Part shown: piece by piece, positions 11,614-23,932 of the stretch
Numbering within the stretch: position 1 is the first letter of the stretch
How the letters are laid out: each line of letters begins with the position of its first letter
Origin: Amphirosellinia nigrospora
Lineage: Eukaryota; Ascomycota; Sordariomycetes; Xylariales; Xylariaceae
Assembly: GCA_004123355.1 (NCBI GenBank)
Contig: SCHM01000008.1
Coordinates: forward strand, 243,501-307,500
Length of the DNA stretch: 64,000 nt
Reading direction: 5' to 3'
The notes under the pieces: generated by a model
What the model was told of the DNA's origin: nothing
The model's database searches: none
What the model saw: only the letters and a program-made list of their open reading frames with translations
Made by a program: the position numbers and the translations under genes

Positions 11614-12609
11614 CGAGGGTAAGTATGAATGGGGACGCTTGTAGTATTATTTTGGGTGTGTTGGGAATAGGTTGGCTGCCCAACTAGGTAGTCGATAGAC
11701 ACCGAGACCTTCCACCCGTGTTTGCTAATATAATATAATGATATAATATTTGATATCCTTATCGGGGTAGCACACAATCAGCAGAAGGTTGCCATATACG
11801 AAGACGCGAAACATGGCAGGCAGGCAGCATGGCACAAGGTGATATTGCCTGATTAAGTTCAAATCCCAAGGCCAAAGGGTCTGCAAAGGGGAGGGGTCCG
11901 TAGTGGGTTGCAATCTGGTTTGATTGGGTTGATCACAACTATGCTGGCTACCTAGTGTTATAGTGTAGATAGGAATAGCTACGGTGATGTACTGGTGACG
12001 GAATCGTGATTGCAAATCGGAATGGGCAGGTATAGCATTTACGTCTTCTGATATCTGTCCAGTCGCCACTCTCGATGCTCTCTAGAAACTCTTTCCCTTT
12101 CCAAGTATATTTTGCGGGGTATGCTTTATAAGTCAGACAAGTTCCCCATTCTAATATCCCCGTGGTCAGGAATTCATAGCAGGTTACCTATTTTATATCA
12201 GGTTGTTAAGAATTGGAAAAAGTGCCCAGCTAACACTTTAGATAGTTCTCTTTCCAAGAAGCCGATTTAAAACCCGTACATACAAGCGGCAATCTGTCAT
12301 TACAATTTCGACTATATATTGCTCGATGCAATCCCGATTGTCGCAGAATGTGACAGTTACCTAGTTTCCCTCAAAAAACGCCTCCTAAACATCAGTCATA
12401 CCATCGTAGTACCTTCTTTAAACCCCATATCTCAAAATAAATGGATTTCCGTTCGCCGCTCACAATAAAACCAATGCCCCTGGCGAGAGAACTCGACTTT
12501 CAAAAGAACCCCAAAACTATTAAAAGGAAGTATGTCGAAGTCGAAAGCGATATCGGCTAACTAATTAGACACAGAGCCGGCTTATCATGTGTTACGATCA
12601 GCAACGCAG
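11614..12609. other. intergenic region between the two transcription-factor genes
   Basis: No gene recognised. It must hold the Zn2Cys6 gene promoter (near 11570-12000) and the bZIP gene 3' end. AT-rich patches occur near 11725-11745 and 12120-12250. Confidence 0.5.
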
Positions 12610-13437
12610 TCAACCAACAGCCGCCACATCTGGGATCCTGCAGTCGTCATCTCCCGGTTGCGCTCCTATCCGTTTAGCAGCCCTCTGGATGTAGCGATGG
12701 ATACAATCGTTGTCGCAGTCGCTGTGGCGTAGTATCTCACTCTTCAACTGGAGTACCTCGTCGCGCAAGAGGCTGGCCTCAGTGTTCAGCATCTTGTTTT
12801 CTCTGAGGAGGTCTCTCTCTTTTTGTTGGAGGTCATCTACTCCCCGCTTGGCTTTCTTCCTACACTTGGCAGCAGCCAGCCTGTTTCTGTTGCGCTTCTT
12901 CTGGGACCTTGGACCTTCGTCGGGGCTCGTAGGCGATATGGGATTTGAGAATCCATTGTCTGTTTCCATTTCGGGTTGTAACTCCGGAGTCTCCGTCGAC
13001 ATGACGGAATTCTGCTGCGGAGACGGCGGGTATAGAGTCGCGACAGTGGGAGCTGTACGGTTCTTGTATTTATCACATGTTGCGTCGAGAGAAAGATTGG
13101 GCGTCCATTCGTCGGAGGGGGTTGGGAAGTTCGTGGCCTGATAATAATACTCGTCGCCGCTTGCAATTCCAGCGAATAGTCGATGTTGATGCTGCTGCTG
13201 TTGCCAGAGTTAGTATAGAGAAGTTGCGGACCAGAGGAAAGACAGGTGAATACATACTTCCCCGAAGCAACTGAATTGGTCGGACGCCTGGTGCTCGATC
13301 ATGAAGTTATCGACATGCCACGCGGGTTCTGAATCCCTCCAGAAGCCTTGCTCCGGGAGTTCGATGTCGTGCGAGGAGAGCTCGCCAAACTCATGAGTAA
13401 CTGGGGAGCAGATGCCATGCTGTCTATCGGACATCAT
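12610..13437 (-). CDS. bZIP transcription factor (ATF/CREB-like basic region)
   Basis: Two exons, 13437-13258 and 13197-12610, joined in phase 0 across a 60-nt GT-AG intron, give 255 residues. The basic region KKRNRNRLAAAKCRKKAKR lies at about 160-178 and carries the NxxAAxxCR DNA-contact pattern. It is followed by a regular zipper with Leu at about 183, 190, 197, 204 and 211, so the protein dimerises and binds DNA in the nucleus. After the zipper comes HSDCDNDCIHRYIQ, a His/Cys-rich tail common in fungal ATF-type bZIPs. The N-terminal half is acidic and low in structure, a likely activation region. Two consecutive ATGs open the frame; the first is used here. A (GGCA)8 tract lies 108 nt upstream. 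Family members act in stress, sporulation or secondary-metabolism control; its specific role is not visible. Confidence 0.9.
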
Positions 13438-13543
13438 GGTTGGGATTACTAAGAACTTGCATAGCGGAGTTCGAGGGTGGTAGGGATCCGACGAAAAGAA
13501 CCCAGCAAGTACAAGAAGAACGAGGGTCGCTTATTGTCAAGGT

Positions 13544-13544
<1 letters not shown>

Positions 13545-13576
<32 letters not shown>
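13545..13576. repeat. (GGCA)8 microsatellite in the bZIP upstream region
   Basis: Eight perfect tetranucleotide units lie 108-139 nt before the bZIP start codon, in its likely 5' leader or core promoter. On the bZIP sense strand it reads (TGCC)8. Length polymorphism would be expected. Confidence 0.9.
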
Positions 13577-13577
<1 letters not shown>

Positions 13578-14044
13578 CTACGGGCCGGGTTCAGACCCTT
13601 TGATTCGTTACCGACGGCATAGATGTGAGAGTGAGTGAGTGGATAAGCAGGCGGGTGAGTGAGTTTGCGACAAAGTGACGGTCGTGTGATGAACTTGCAA
13701 AGTTTCTTCCTTGGTGCATGGGAGTGGCATTGAAGTCCAAGAGGAGCGGAGAAATTGCAGATCGACGAGGAACGGTACAGCAGATAAAAACATATAATAT
13801 ATAATGCAAAAAATAAGATAACAAAAGGTCGAGACGGGGTCTATGCTATGTTATGCTACCTTGCTAAGGTATGCTGCTGGCCCCAACGTGACGATGGAGC
13901 TTTGGCGGGTTTGGTCGGCGGCGTTCGAGAAATAGTGGGAGATGCCACTTTAGCCACCCGCCCGTCACAACCTACTCTTCTTCTATTCTGATGGCGGCAT
14001 AGGTAGTGCAGTGTGTGCCTCTAGGCCCGGCAATGGTGGACGTT

Positions 14045-14169
14045 GAGAGTGGCAAGGTATCCAGCCAATCCGCGGCCAGAACGCCCCTCGGAGAGAAGCC
14101 CGTCGGCTTCCGCCACTCTCATTGGTCGACTTGCACCTCATCGGCCTGCGCTCCGTAGCATCTCATTGG
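14045..14169. promoter_or_regulatory. candidate upstream module: three CCAAT boxes and a 9-bp inverted repeat
   Basis: CCAAT occurs at 14065-14069 and, in reverse as ATTGG, at 14121-14125 and 14165-14169. GAGAGTGGC at 14045-14053 and its exact reverse complement at 14112-14120 enclose the first box. The block lies about 610-730 nt upstream of the bZIP gene. CCAAT boxes are known sites of the fungal HAP complex; use here is inferred. Confidence 0.4.
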
Positions 14170-17100
14170 CCAGCGGTGTTAACGCATGTCAATATAAGAG
14201 AAGCTCAAGTATCCTTTTCCAAAAGCAACAAACAAAATGATAAAAGTGAAATACAAATGATATCACGATTCAACCGAGACAACGGCCAACGCCCATTGAG
14301 TTTTGCCTTCTCATCCCGGCAATCAGGCATGCAGCGGCCGAGCCCTTTTGACAGGTTACTACGTCTGGCCGCAACTTTCTCTGAACCAGATACTTTGACT
14401 TGGATTGTAACCTACCCCTACCTTACTTTACGTATTAGTACTGTGACCCTGGCCGCCGCCATCCCTAGAAATTATTATACTTGGGTACATAGTGTACGCC
14501 TTTGCGGAGAGACCGGCGGCAAGGTGATGGCCAGGCCCTTCTACGTAACTTAGTACGTCTAGGTCCGATCTCGATGCAGTTGATGGCGGTAGGGATTGTG
14601 TTAATTACGCATCGTTGATGTGGACGTGGACAGCTCAAAGTCATCGACTCAATGTCTAGGATTCTTCCCCCGTACAGACCCCGTACATGGCCAACCTCCT
14701 GCATAGATACACGGGTTCATCGGCGAATTGGGTACAAACCCGAGACCATCCTTCATGCAAACGTGTTCTTATCCCCTCTTTCCATGAATCGTTGGGATGC
14801 TCGTTAATAGTGTAGGAAGATAAGCTAGTGGATATCGAACCTATTGGAACTAACCAAGAACAAAACCATATGATATGGCTATGCATTCCATGGAAGCTGG
14901 CATGCGTAGAGCAATATATAAAGCTGGTTAGGTTAGCCTTTACATAGGCCTAATGAATTAGGAAAATCCCAAAGAAATTCGAACCTAGGTACCCAGAACA
15001 ACAGTGTCACTAGCAGTACCCATGTTTGGTACACCTACTAGGTAAGTACAGTATGTAGGACGCATAGCAGTCGGCGGCCACTATCAATGGCTAAACAAAG
15101 TCCTACAGTACTGCAACAGGGTCACCAACTACCTGGGTAGTGCCAGTGCCACAACTTTGGTGCAGAGGTAGGGCCGTAGATATCTAACTGACTATTGTGT
15201 GCCACAAATGTCGCAATTGAGTGACTTTGGGATAGGTAGAGTGCGGCATTAGCTATTACAATGAAAGTCTGAAGCTCACATAAGATGGCCACTCTGGAGC
15301 AAAGGCCCCCCACGACGCGTAGCAGATTCCTCGCTCCATCCTATCCTACCATAAGTAAGTACTTAATAGCGATGCCGCCCTTATCTGATCCCTACACCAC
15401 CTACCATACCTAACACGAGCCTGTAATGAACCCTGAACAGGACCCTGAATACCCAGTAACGACCGTCCCGCGATCTTCAGCATAAAACACAAGATATCCC
15501 ACAAAAGTTTGAGAACAGGACGTGGCTTGGAAGGAATGTCCCGAACGTCTGCAAGGCAGGCTGAATCTCATACGCTACTATACCTAGCTAGGCCCATCAT
15601 TTTACACGACTGCCCCAGAGCTCTCTTCTACAAACCCACACACTCCAACCAAAAAAACAGCCACTGATCTTGGTTCGAAATACGGTTAACAAATAGATCT
15701 AGTTATTCGAACACCTGGTATCACAAATACTTGGTTCTTCAGTCGCTGGCAATAAAAATTGTTGTCATCCCCAAGTGACGAGTATTGTTTTGAGAAACTT
15801 GTAGGGCATGCTCCGGGCCCCGTAATTAATTAATAGTTTGAATTACGCTGCGCGTGCTATCACAAAGCATACCTGCCTACTAGAACCACCTCCTGTAATC
15901 GCCTACGGCCCTCTCGGAACAAAAGAACATCTGTATATAGCTGGATTTGGATTGCAAAGATGGTCTGGGGGCATTCACGCAAGACAAAGTGTCCATCGCC
16001 TACTGCAAACAGAGATTCCCGACATACAACTATAAGAAGGAAGGGCCAAAAAAAGGGACACCGCAGCTAGCTTAATTTGGCCCTCCAGCACAAGCCATGT
16101 ACGAAACTTACACGTCACACAACAACTGCCTCGTATAGACTCGAGTTGGAGGTTCAGCGAATCAACTAATTACTCCTTTGAAAATACTACTAGTGCTAAA
16201 TTATTCAAGTATTGACTAGCTATTCACGAACAACCTCACAATTAGGTCATATGAGCTTGAAAACCCGGACGAGGTGGTGGCTGGGAAATTAGCATTCGAA
16301 AAATAACTACAAAGCTAACTACCTAGGTAGCAAGCCGCTGGCAGATCCGAGTGACTAAGTACCTAACCTTCCCTACCAGGTACACGATGGTTTCCAGGTG
16401 TGAAAAAAACAAGGTGGCCAAAAGAAAAAAGATCCATCTTCCAAGAATTTAGCTGAATTAGGAAGGAATATCTTTGACTGTTCCCCCGAGCCACAGACCA
16501 CACGGAAACTACCTAGCTATCTCGAGTCGTCGGCATTGGGTAGGCGAGAGGGGCCGATAACTGGTGGGCTGCCTTTGCCCGTGGCCGTGCTTCCGAACGC
16601 TCCCGTCTCTAGGCACGGAAACCTGAAGACGTGTAAATTGCGCGCTTCGTCCTGTCCCCACAGTCTCAGGACGACACCACGGCCAGATCGGTCTTTGTAA
16701 CGCATTTCTTTGCTGATCGATCCCCATCTAGAACAGGCCCAATATCACCATGGCGTCTTTCGCGCATGCCGGCTGGAGTGTGTATTGTGATACAAGTCAC
16801 AATATATCAGTCCTTTGCGCCGCCTTCGTCGCGCCCATCGAGCATGCAAGCAAGCTGTAGCCCGTGATGGTTGCCGAGGGCGGCGGCCGCTTCCAAATCC
16901 ATATCGGGTACCACACACCCAGATTCATATGGTGGGCCTCTTTCCTACCCCGTCGATTATGGAATCGTCGTGTCCGAAGAGCTCCCGCAATGCACATCAT
17001 ACCGTGATACCGCTGTAGACAGAAGCACCATACCACGACAGTACCAGGAGCATAAACGGTATTGGGTAGATGCCCTGATGTCCGCGCGCTTATATACCCA

Positions 17101-18032
17101 TAGCCAACGATTGCAAGGGCGGTATACCGTGTTCTGCCATGCCGAAGGAGGAGAGTAAATGACGAAGACTAAGCCCCGTCCTCTCGAAAGCACCCGGCCG
17201 AAAACTATCACATACCTTTTTAGCCATGCGTGCTAGCTGTCCCGTCCAAGGCGTTGATCATCCCACGAGCAAAATCACATTAGAGACCAGTGAGTGCCTT
17301 TGCATATATCCCCTGACACATGCGGGCCAATGGAAACGAGCCAGCGGGAGGCCAGAGCCATGTCACTAGGTGGGATACGAACATGGGTGCTCGCCTGATT
17401 CGAGCTATGCACGTCGCCCCATGTACAGGTATCCATCGATGGCACAAACCCAAGTCCAGCAGTGCCGAGCAGGCTAAAAAAAAAAAAAAGCGATCGACCT
17501 TCCAGATCGGCGGCGAGGAGAGGCTAGATATGTTCGTTGTCATTGGGGAATATAGTTGCCGTCATTATATCTCGTGTGTCTCTGATCGGTATATGCGACG
17601 AGTCTCACGGATTCTAACAACACGGATTCAAGATGGGGAGCGCCATTGCTCTAGTCGGAGATAGCACGTCGACGACGTTCTTTTGTGTCTTATCTATTAA
17701 CGCCGACCTGCCGAGTACTTTGAGCCGAAAGCCTCGTCATCGGCCGATCCCTTGTGACGAATCAAGAGACACAATGAAGTCGCGGAGGGTTACGACGCCA
17801 CAGGGCGTACAGATGTCCCAGACACGATTCGGCCGGCCATCTATGTGACGGATGACTAGACAAAAGTAAATATCTTTGCCTATTGTACCGCCCCGAAGTC
17901 TGTCGTGATTGATCGATCAAGTAAGTACCTAGTTCAACACTGCTAGTAATCGAAAATATGGAGGGATCTCTTTATCCCAATCACCCAACGTCCCTACATC
18001 ACACATCCCTACTCTCAACTTCCAAGCGCTTT

Positions 18033-20279
18033 CTATAATGTGGCCCTCAACCCCCGCATAACCTTCGTGGCCTCGTCTCTAACCTGCTTTGTGATCTCGC
18101 GGCGGGTGCGACGTTACGGATAAGGCCAACACCGGAGCCGCTGAAAGCAAGTCAGTCTATCAATCCATCAAGCGGCCTTGACTACCATCTAGGTATGATG
18201 TCGCACAGGAATTTCGTGAACATTAAATAAACAGATGGCGGGTGGTCGGTCAAGTTAGGTATAAAGCTGTGAAACTTACGACCAGGTAACCATCATCGAG
18301 TGGTCCCCCTTCTCCTTCGCCGCCTTGTAGCGGGCCTCGTTCTCCTTAATGGTCATGCCAGACAGGGAATCCGTGTACTACGGGGCTCGGAGTCAGTGAT
18401 GGGCATTAAAAGCGCGACTTGTGAGGGCTTCAGAGGCCCCAGATATGGAAGTTCCCAAATAGGAAGATAATGACTCCAAGCATGACTCACCGATGGGTGC
18501 ACAAGCGCCCTAGCATCGTACAGCGACGGCCAGTTCCAGGTCCCTTGGACATGATCGTGGACGTATGATCTGAATAACGTGAGTAAGTTGCGGCCATGAC
18601 TGAGCCTTGCCTTGAGGCTTAAAGGGTGACCGGGAGGGCCACTGACTTGACTGTATTGTTCGCGCCATCCGATGCGGACAGGGGGCCTGCCTCTTGTAGT
18701 CCTGTGCGTCGGACTCTGGCGCTACCATGTACTACAAGTTCAGTCAGCGACGTCTCTCAGAATTCGCGCATCTGGATGAGGACAGGCCCCAAGAGAGGTT
18801 GCGAATGAGTAAAGGGGCAGGAGTATTCGGTGACTACTTCGCAAGGGAGGAGATCCCACACGCATCTCTTTATATTTCGTTTCAAACCGGATGATTTTCA
18901 AGAAATATTCCCCTTAAAACCGTAGTAGATAGGAGAAAGGTGACATACTCTCGTCCCCATCACAGCAGCCTCAGCCCCGAGCGCCAGCGCAGCTGCGACA
19001 CCCCGTCCATCCGCGATGCCGCCCGCTGCCCAGACGGCGATCTCCTTGTCCGGAAACTCATCACGCACCACTATATCATCTAGGGTTAGTATAATCGTCA
19101 TTTCGTCGTCTCGACTGAAGAACCCCCGATGCGGTATAGCAGCGGGACGCGAAAAAGCTCGCTTCCAACTCGTTCATATAGACGTCACCGCGGCTCTTTC
19201 ACACCCCGAAGGGTCATGTTACTTACTATCAGCGATCTCAGGCACCAGGCTCACGATGCCAGCAGACTTCACGAACTGATGGCCCCCCGCATCGACGCCC
19301 TGTGCGACGACTGCAACACTCCGAGTCAGTTGTTGCCATATAGAACGTGGTCTGAGAAATTTGGAAGCCTTCAGACACTTTCTCGCCCAAAAAAGCTTCG
19401 TGCCACGATAGCTGTCAAAGTAAGAAGAAAACGGTTCCAAGAATTACGCACTGATATCGGCACTCAGCTCGGCGGCCTGGCGCGCGGCCTCCACCGTGCC
19501 GACCTGGACGACGACGCGCGGGTTCCAGTCCGCTGCCTCCGCAGAAGCACTACGCACGGCCTCGACGACGCGGCGCAGGGTGTCGGGCTTGTCCGGGCTG
19601 TTTACACGCTGCGGTTAGAAATCGCCGCACAGAGTTAAAACGTCGAGCAATGTCTTGGTAGCAGGCGAGATGAGGTCCGGAACCTGACAGGAGGGGAAAA
19701 GAAATGATGCCGGGGGACTAACTCCGGGGCGAACAGCCACACGGCCGCGGGACGGTGGCGCGCGAGGACGGGCGCCGTCGTCTCGCCGAAGTGGGTGGCG
19801 GCGCAGTCCGAGAACAGCACGAAGCCGACGCCGATGGGGAGGTGGCCGCCGTCAAACGCCGCGTCCTCCTTACCCCGACCCCGCAGCAGCAGGCTCTTCG
19901 CGAGCGTCAGTTGCTCGTCGAGTTCACGGACCGAGGCGAGTCGGGCTTGAATGACCGACCACCTTGTATGAAGCCTTTGAGCCCGGAATGAGCACTTGTT
20001 AGCGTGCTGCAGTGCTTATAAGAAGGGTGTGAGTGTGCAGGCGGGGTGATTGTATGTATGTGTGTATGTATGTATGTATGGGGTAGGGATAAGAGAGGGT
20101 AGGGAAGGGGGGTATTGAAGTTGAGAAGTATTGAAGGCCACGCACCAAGTCCGTCGGCCCGAGAGACCTCGCTCGCGAGCTTGGGATTACTGATAAAAGC
20201 CATAGGGCGCTGACGATGAGGGATGCGCGGTGCCAGGGAACCAGCGCTGCGTCCGCGACTGCTGTCCTGCGGCCGACAT
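18033..20279 (-). CDS. nitronate monooxygenase (2-nitropropane dioxygenase family), nine exons, several frame changes
   Basis: FMN-dependent enzyme that would oxidise alkyl nitronates such as propionate 3-nitronate. Exons: 20279-20146, 19974-19723, 19597-19452, 19310-19227, 19070-18949, 18731-18647, 18569-18491, 18377-18280 and 18140-18033, about 370 residues, the usual size. Motifs in order: VSAPM (FMN loop), EVSRADGLGFI, LPIGVGFVL, WLFAPE, VAQGVDAGGHQF with the family His, WAAGGIADGRG (phosphate loop), GTRYMVAPES, and a C-terminal GVGLI. About five single missing bases are implied, at around 20220, 20204, 19938, 18690 and 18085, nearly all in C or G runs. The ATG at 20279 is chosen over 20203 because the segment between encodes the conserved FMN-loop prologue. 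Likely a functional gene hit by consensus errors. Confidence 0.82.
20049..20080. repeat. TGTA-type microsatellite inside an intron
   Basis: A run of TATG/TGTG tetranucleotides lies in the first intron (19975-20145) of the nitronate monooxygenase gene. It can vary in length without affecting the protein. Confidence 0.75.
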
Positions 20280-21909
20280 TGTGAAGGTTCTCGTTGTCCC
20301 GAAACGGCGAGTTACGCTCGCGACGAGAGTTCTCATTGGCCGCTAATCCTGGTCGCGAGTTTTTTTTATTTTATTTTTTTTTTAAAAAAACCCAAAAAAA
20401 AACCCCCTGGTATGGTATGCGTAACGAGGAAATGAATTAATTGTTATGATGAGGATGCCGTTAGCTCTTCTAGCATGAGACTCTGGTACTAGAAACCTTG
20501 TTCGAACTAGAGATGAAATGGCTGTTAAGTTAGGGACGGTTGTGTATTAGGTACAGATTGAGACGAGCAGGTCGCCTACCTAGGTACATACGTCATATAA
20601 TCATATATATAAAATCCGCCAGTAGATTATTAAGGAGGACCAGGTTTGTCAGTAACATCTCCGATGTCGAAGCTCTCCGTGACCAATGTTGAATTGTCGG
20701 AGGCCGAGGATATATGTATATATATGTGCACTCATGTGACGAGCGCTTGCACCCCAGAAGGCGTGGTGAGCATGCATACCTAACCTCTTCAAGCTGAGTT
20801 GCGTCAAAATAACTGGAGTAAGATGCAGAAAAAAGACACCTCCGAGGAGGTGGTGAATCTGCATACCTACTTACTTAATCCCAAAGAAAGTACTTACCTA
20901 GATTACTTAGTAGGTATGGATACTTGCAAGATGTAGTATACCGGCCGCCTTATTCTCCCCTTAATCTCACAACTTTAACACAAAGGATAACTCTACCAAA
21001 GGGCTAGTTTTTGGAATAGGGTTTCTTATATGTACCTATGTCAAATCATCGATATTAGGTACATAGAGCTGCCCGAAAATGCGTAGACAAGAATACGTGT
21101 AATACGACCCCTCTCCGAACGTACAGGTGTATGCCCGCCCGCCGGAACCAGGTACCTAACTTAGACTAATGAACCTTTATAATTCGTCAATGGGTTGCAA
21201 TGCCACGCCGCTCCTAGCCGAGGTAGCCAAGACAAGATAACACGCGATAGGGTCTGATAAGATAGATCACGATAAGATCAGAAATGCCCGACTATTGCGT
21301 CATAGCATACATTCATCTAGTCAACGATAGATAGCCGCGATTCACATCAAAACAAGCCAGCAATTCACTAAAAGCGCACTTGATTCTTCACTATTTTGCG
21401 AGATAATGCACCAATAAACACTGATCCCATCAACGTGCCGTCTGCCTCGTGGCAGGACAAGGGCCGTGCCGTAGGTATATGAGATGCCCTGTGCTTCCCT
21501 ACTATCGTACTCTTCCATCCTCATCACATCGGTGTTCGATCGGTCGAGTGGCGGCCCATTCCTCCTACCTAGATATACTCTGGCATATTCTATTTCGCCA
21601 TCCCGTAGGTGGGCCAATGCCTGCTCTATGCATTACAATGTAAAAGAAAAAAACGCCGTGTGCAATGCAATTCAGATTTTTGGCCGTGACAAGTAAATCA
21701 ATCCCAAATCAATCCCAAAGCGTCGAGTTGCGGTCTCGACGGTTATGCCGCTCTAAACGCCGGCGGCCATGCAAAAAACCAAAATAAAAAACTGGACGAC
21801 GGGAGAAGAGTACAGGCGAGAAATTTGATAAGAACATCTACTATGACACCAGATTCGCCCTGGAGTGACCGAGAGAAGAGACATGGCATCGTGGCGGGCC
21901 CCAGCAATA
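20280..21909. other. intergenic region upstream of nitronate monooxygenase
   Basis: No gene recognised. It contains an A/T homopolymer block at about 20360-20402, repeated TACCTAGGTAC words near 20575-20590 and 20880-20920, and GATAAGATAGATCACGATAAG near 21255-21280, a cluster of GATA-type words. Confidence 0.5.
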
Positions 21910-23932
21910 TTATTGATATGGATGAATCTGTTGGCGTTGGTGGCCGTGAGCCGACAAGAATTCGGGCACAATACCGGAGCGAAGATCATGACGGCGACCG
22001 ATAGGCTGGTAATGCATCTGGCTCGAGCCGAGGTGATACTCCGAAAGAGGGATGGATGGCGGAGGGTTGAGAAGCGTATTCACGCGACGGACTGGCTTGT
22101 AGGGACTAGCTCGCTGCTGCAGATATACCGAAGGCGAATTGGATATAGGCGTATGACTGGCGTAAGGCTCGGCCAAGGGGGAAGATCCAAAGGCTGCCAA
22201 ATTCGAGGGGCTATGTCTCTTCGTTGGGGTACCGTAGTTGGAAGGAACCGCGTACGACGGTGTCTGTGGTCCACAGGTCGGTAGAACGGCGCCCTGTTGC
22301 GCCCATGTAGAAGGAGGTGTAGAGTATACAGTGGACATGGCTCGGATGTTAGGGTTGAGGGGAGGTAGCGATACTATGGACTGCGACGAACAATTGGATG
22401 ACCCGAACGTGTGAGGTAATGTAGCTTGGCTAGTATCGATAGTAAGCTGCGGCGCGGGTAATCGAACTGGATCTGTGGGACCTGTGAGTCGCATCGATGG
22501 TACCATCGTCTGGGCAGGCGGGCGAGACGGTTTCTTGGGAGCGGGCTCTATGGCATCATAGCCCTCCAAACTTCTCTTGCGCACTAACGGATGCCCTAGA
22601 CTCGGCTTGACTGCCAATGGGGACACCATTGGCGTCGGATGGTATGCACTATCCCAGCCATTTTGTGGTATCGATGTCGGGGTATACGCCGCTGCCAATG
22701 ATGATCCACCATGGACGCTCGTAGGGAGGATAGCAGTTGGCGATGGTAAGGGCGGGGTGTATCTCCCTTTGCTTGAAGATGGGTGAATAGGAGTGGCTTG
22801 CACTTGTCGGGTCGCTTCTTCCACCCTTGCCCTTTCACAGTATTGATGATAGCAGGCCAACTTCTGCAGCCATGCCTGCCATTGTTCCTTCGACGTCAAT
22901 AGACCATATCTCATATTACTAAGGAATTCGACTTCCATGACATGGATTTCCTTGACAGATATACCCGAAACTTCTGCCCAGGTTTTGTTCGTGTAGGTGT
23001 TATCATCCAGGAACTTATTACCCAGCATCAAGGCCACCGTCAACAATCGGTACTCGCTTCCCGGGTTGCCGTGCACTCTTGATTCGTTTCTTTAATCGAT
23101 AAACAAACAATAGGGCTAATAGTACTACATTCTGAGTAACTTGGGTTGTGGATAGAATGCTATTAACCCATTTCTTGTATGCTGGGCAGGGTTCGGTATA
23201 TCTGGATAGCGAAGGGAGCGGCTCTGATAGCCGGCGACTGTTAATTTGCTCGGCGGCTTCTATTGTGTCCATGGTCTCAAACCAGAAAAAGCAAGTCATC
23301 TGCGACATGATTAGCTGTAACTCGTCTTACCACATTGGACATTCCAGAACTTACCAGGGCAGCGAAATCGTCCAAATTCCACCATGAGGACTAATACACT
23401 TGGGCAGTTTCAAGCTGTGCATCACCATACTTGGGTCGTCCACGCCAGGTATACTCCTTTCGGAGGAGAGACTTCTCAGAGTACCAGTTGTAGGGGTGGG
23501 GGACTGGGTTGAGGGTCGTGATGATCCCGCACTGGGTTGTGGTCGTAGCGCATAGGTGGTGAGAAGTTGCGATGGTGGTTGGGAGTGAGTCTGTGATCGC
23601 GAGTACGGGTTCGCCGCCGTATCAAATATGGCAGCACCATTACCAACTCGTGAATGAGGCAATATGACGTTCGGGTGTCGGGCAAAAGCAACATGGGCAT
23701 CGTATGTATTGCCAGCAGCCATAGGATTGTGGTATGTGGTACTCATATTGTCTTCTGCTGGCGGCGTTCGGAGACCACCCGAGTATGGGGTAGTCTCTTG
23801 GGCCACGGCTTTGTCTTGGAGTTTCTTTAGACTCAATGGAGGCGGAATATTGCGTCGTGGGTAGCCCACTGAGTACGACTGGGACGGGGAATATGGGCGG
23901 AAGTGATGTGGGAGGGCGGCGATAGAAGACAT
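21910..23932 (-). CDS. PCL/Pho80-type cyclin (Clg1-like)
   Basis: Regulatory cyclin that would bind a Pho85-type cyclin-dependent kinase. The ATG at 23932 starts MSSIAALPHHFRPYSPSQ; exon 1 ends at 23355 and exon 2 runs 23299-21910 across a 55-nt intron, about 655 residues. A long Pro/Ser/Gln-rich N-terminus leads to PKCISPHGG, then the cyclin box: MTCFFWFET, STTQVTQNVVLLALLFVYRL, PGSEYRLLTVALMLGNKF, LDDNTYTNKTWAEVSGIS and MEVEFLSNMRYGLL. The long low-complexity tail holds ASPYKPVRRVNTLLNPPPS, a block I recognise from this fungal subfamily. Two frame changes are implied, at about 23380 (AAA read as AA, just after PHGG) and about 23065. The conserved flanks argue for consensus errors. It lies downstream of a 1-kb repeat-rich leader region. 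Confidence 0.85.

Larger units (their letters stand above)
13438..18032. other. 4.6-kb intergenic stretch
   Basis: Apart from the microsatellite and the CCAAT module near the bZIP gene I see no gene. It contains many CCTAGGTAC/TACCTAG words (for example near 14990, 15040, 16320, 16365), a 13-base A run near 17477-17489, and short open frames of at most 114 codons with no recognisable domain. Confidence 0.5.

Noticed and set aside
20203-20203. ATG at 20203 as the start of nitronate monooxygenase
   Set aside because: The conserved VSAPM prologue lies just upstream, between 20279 and 20203, and is readable after allowing two short C runs. The ATG at 20279 is therefore the better start.
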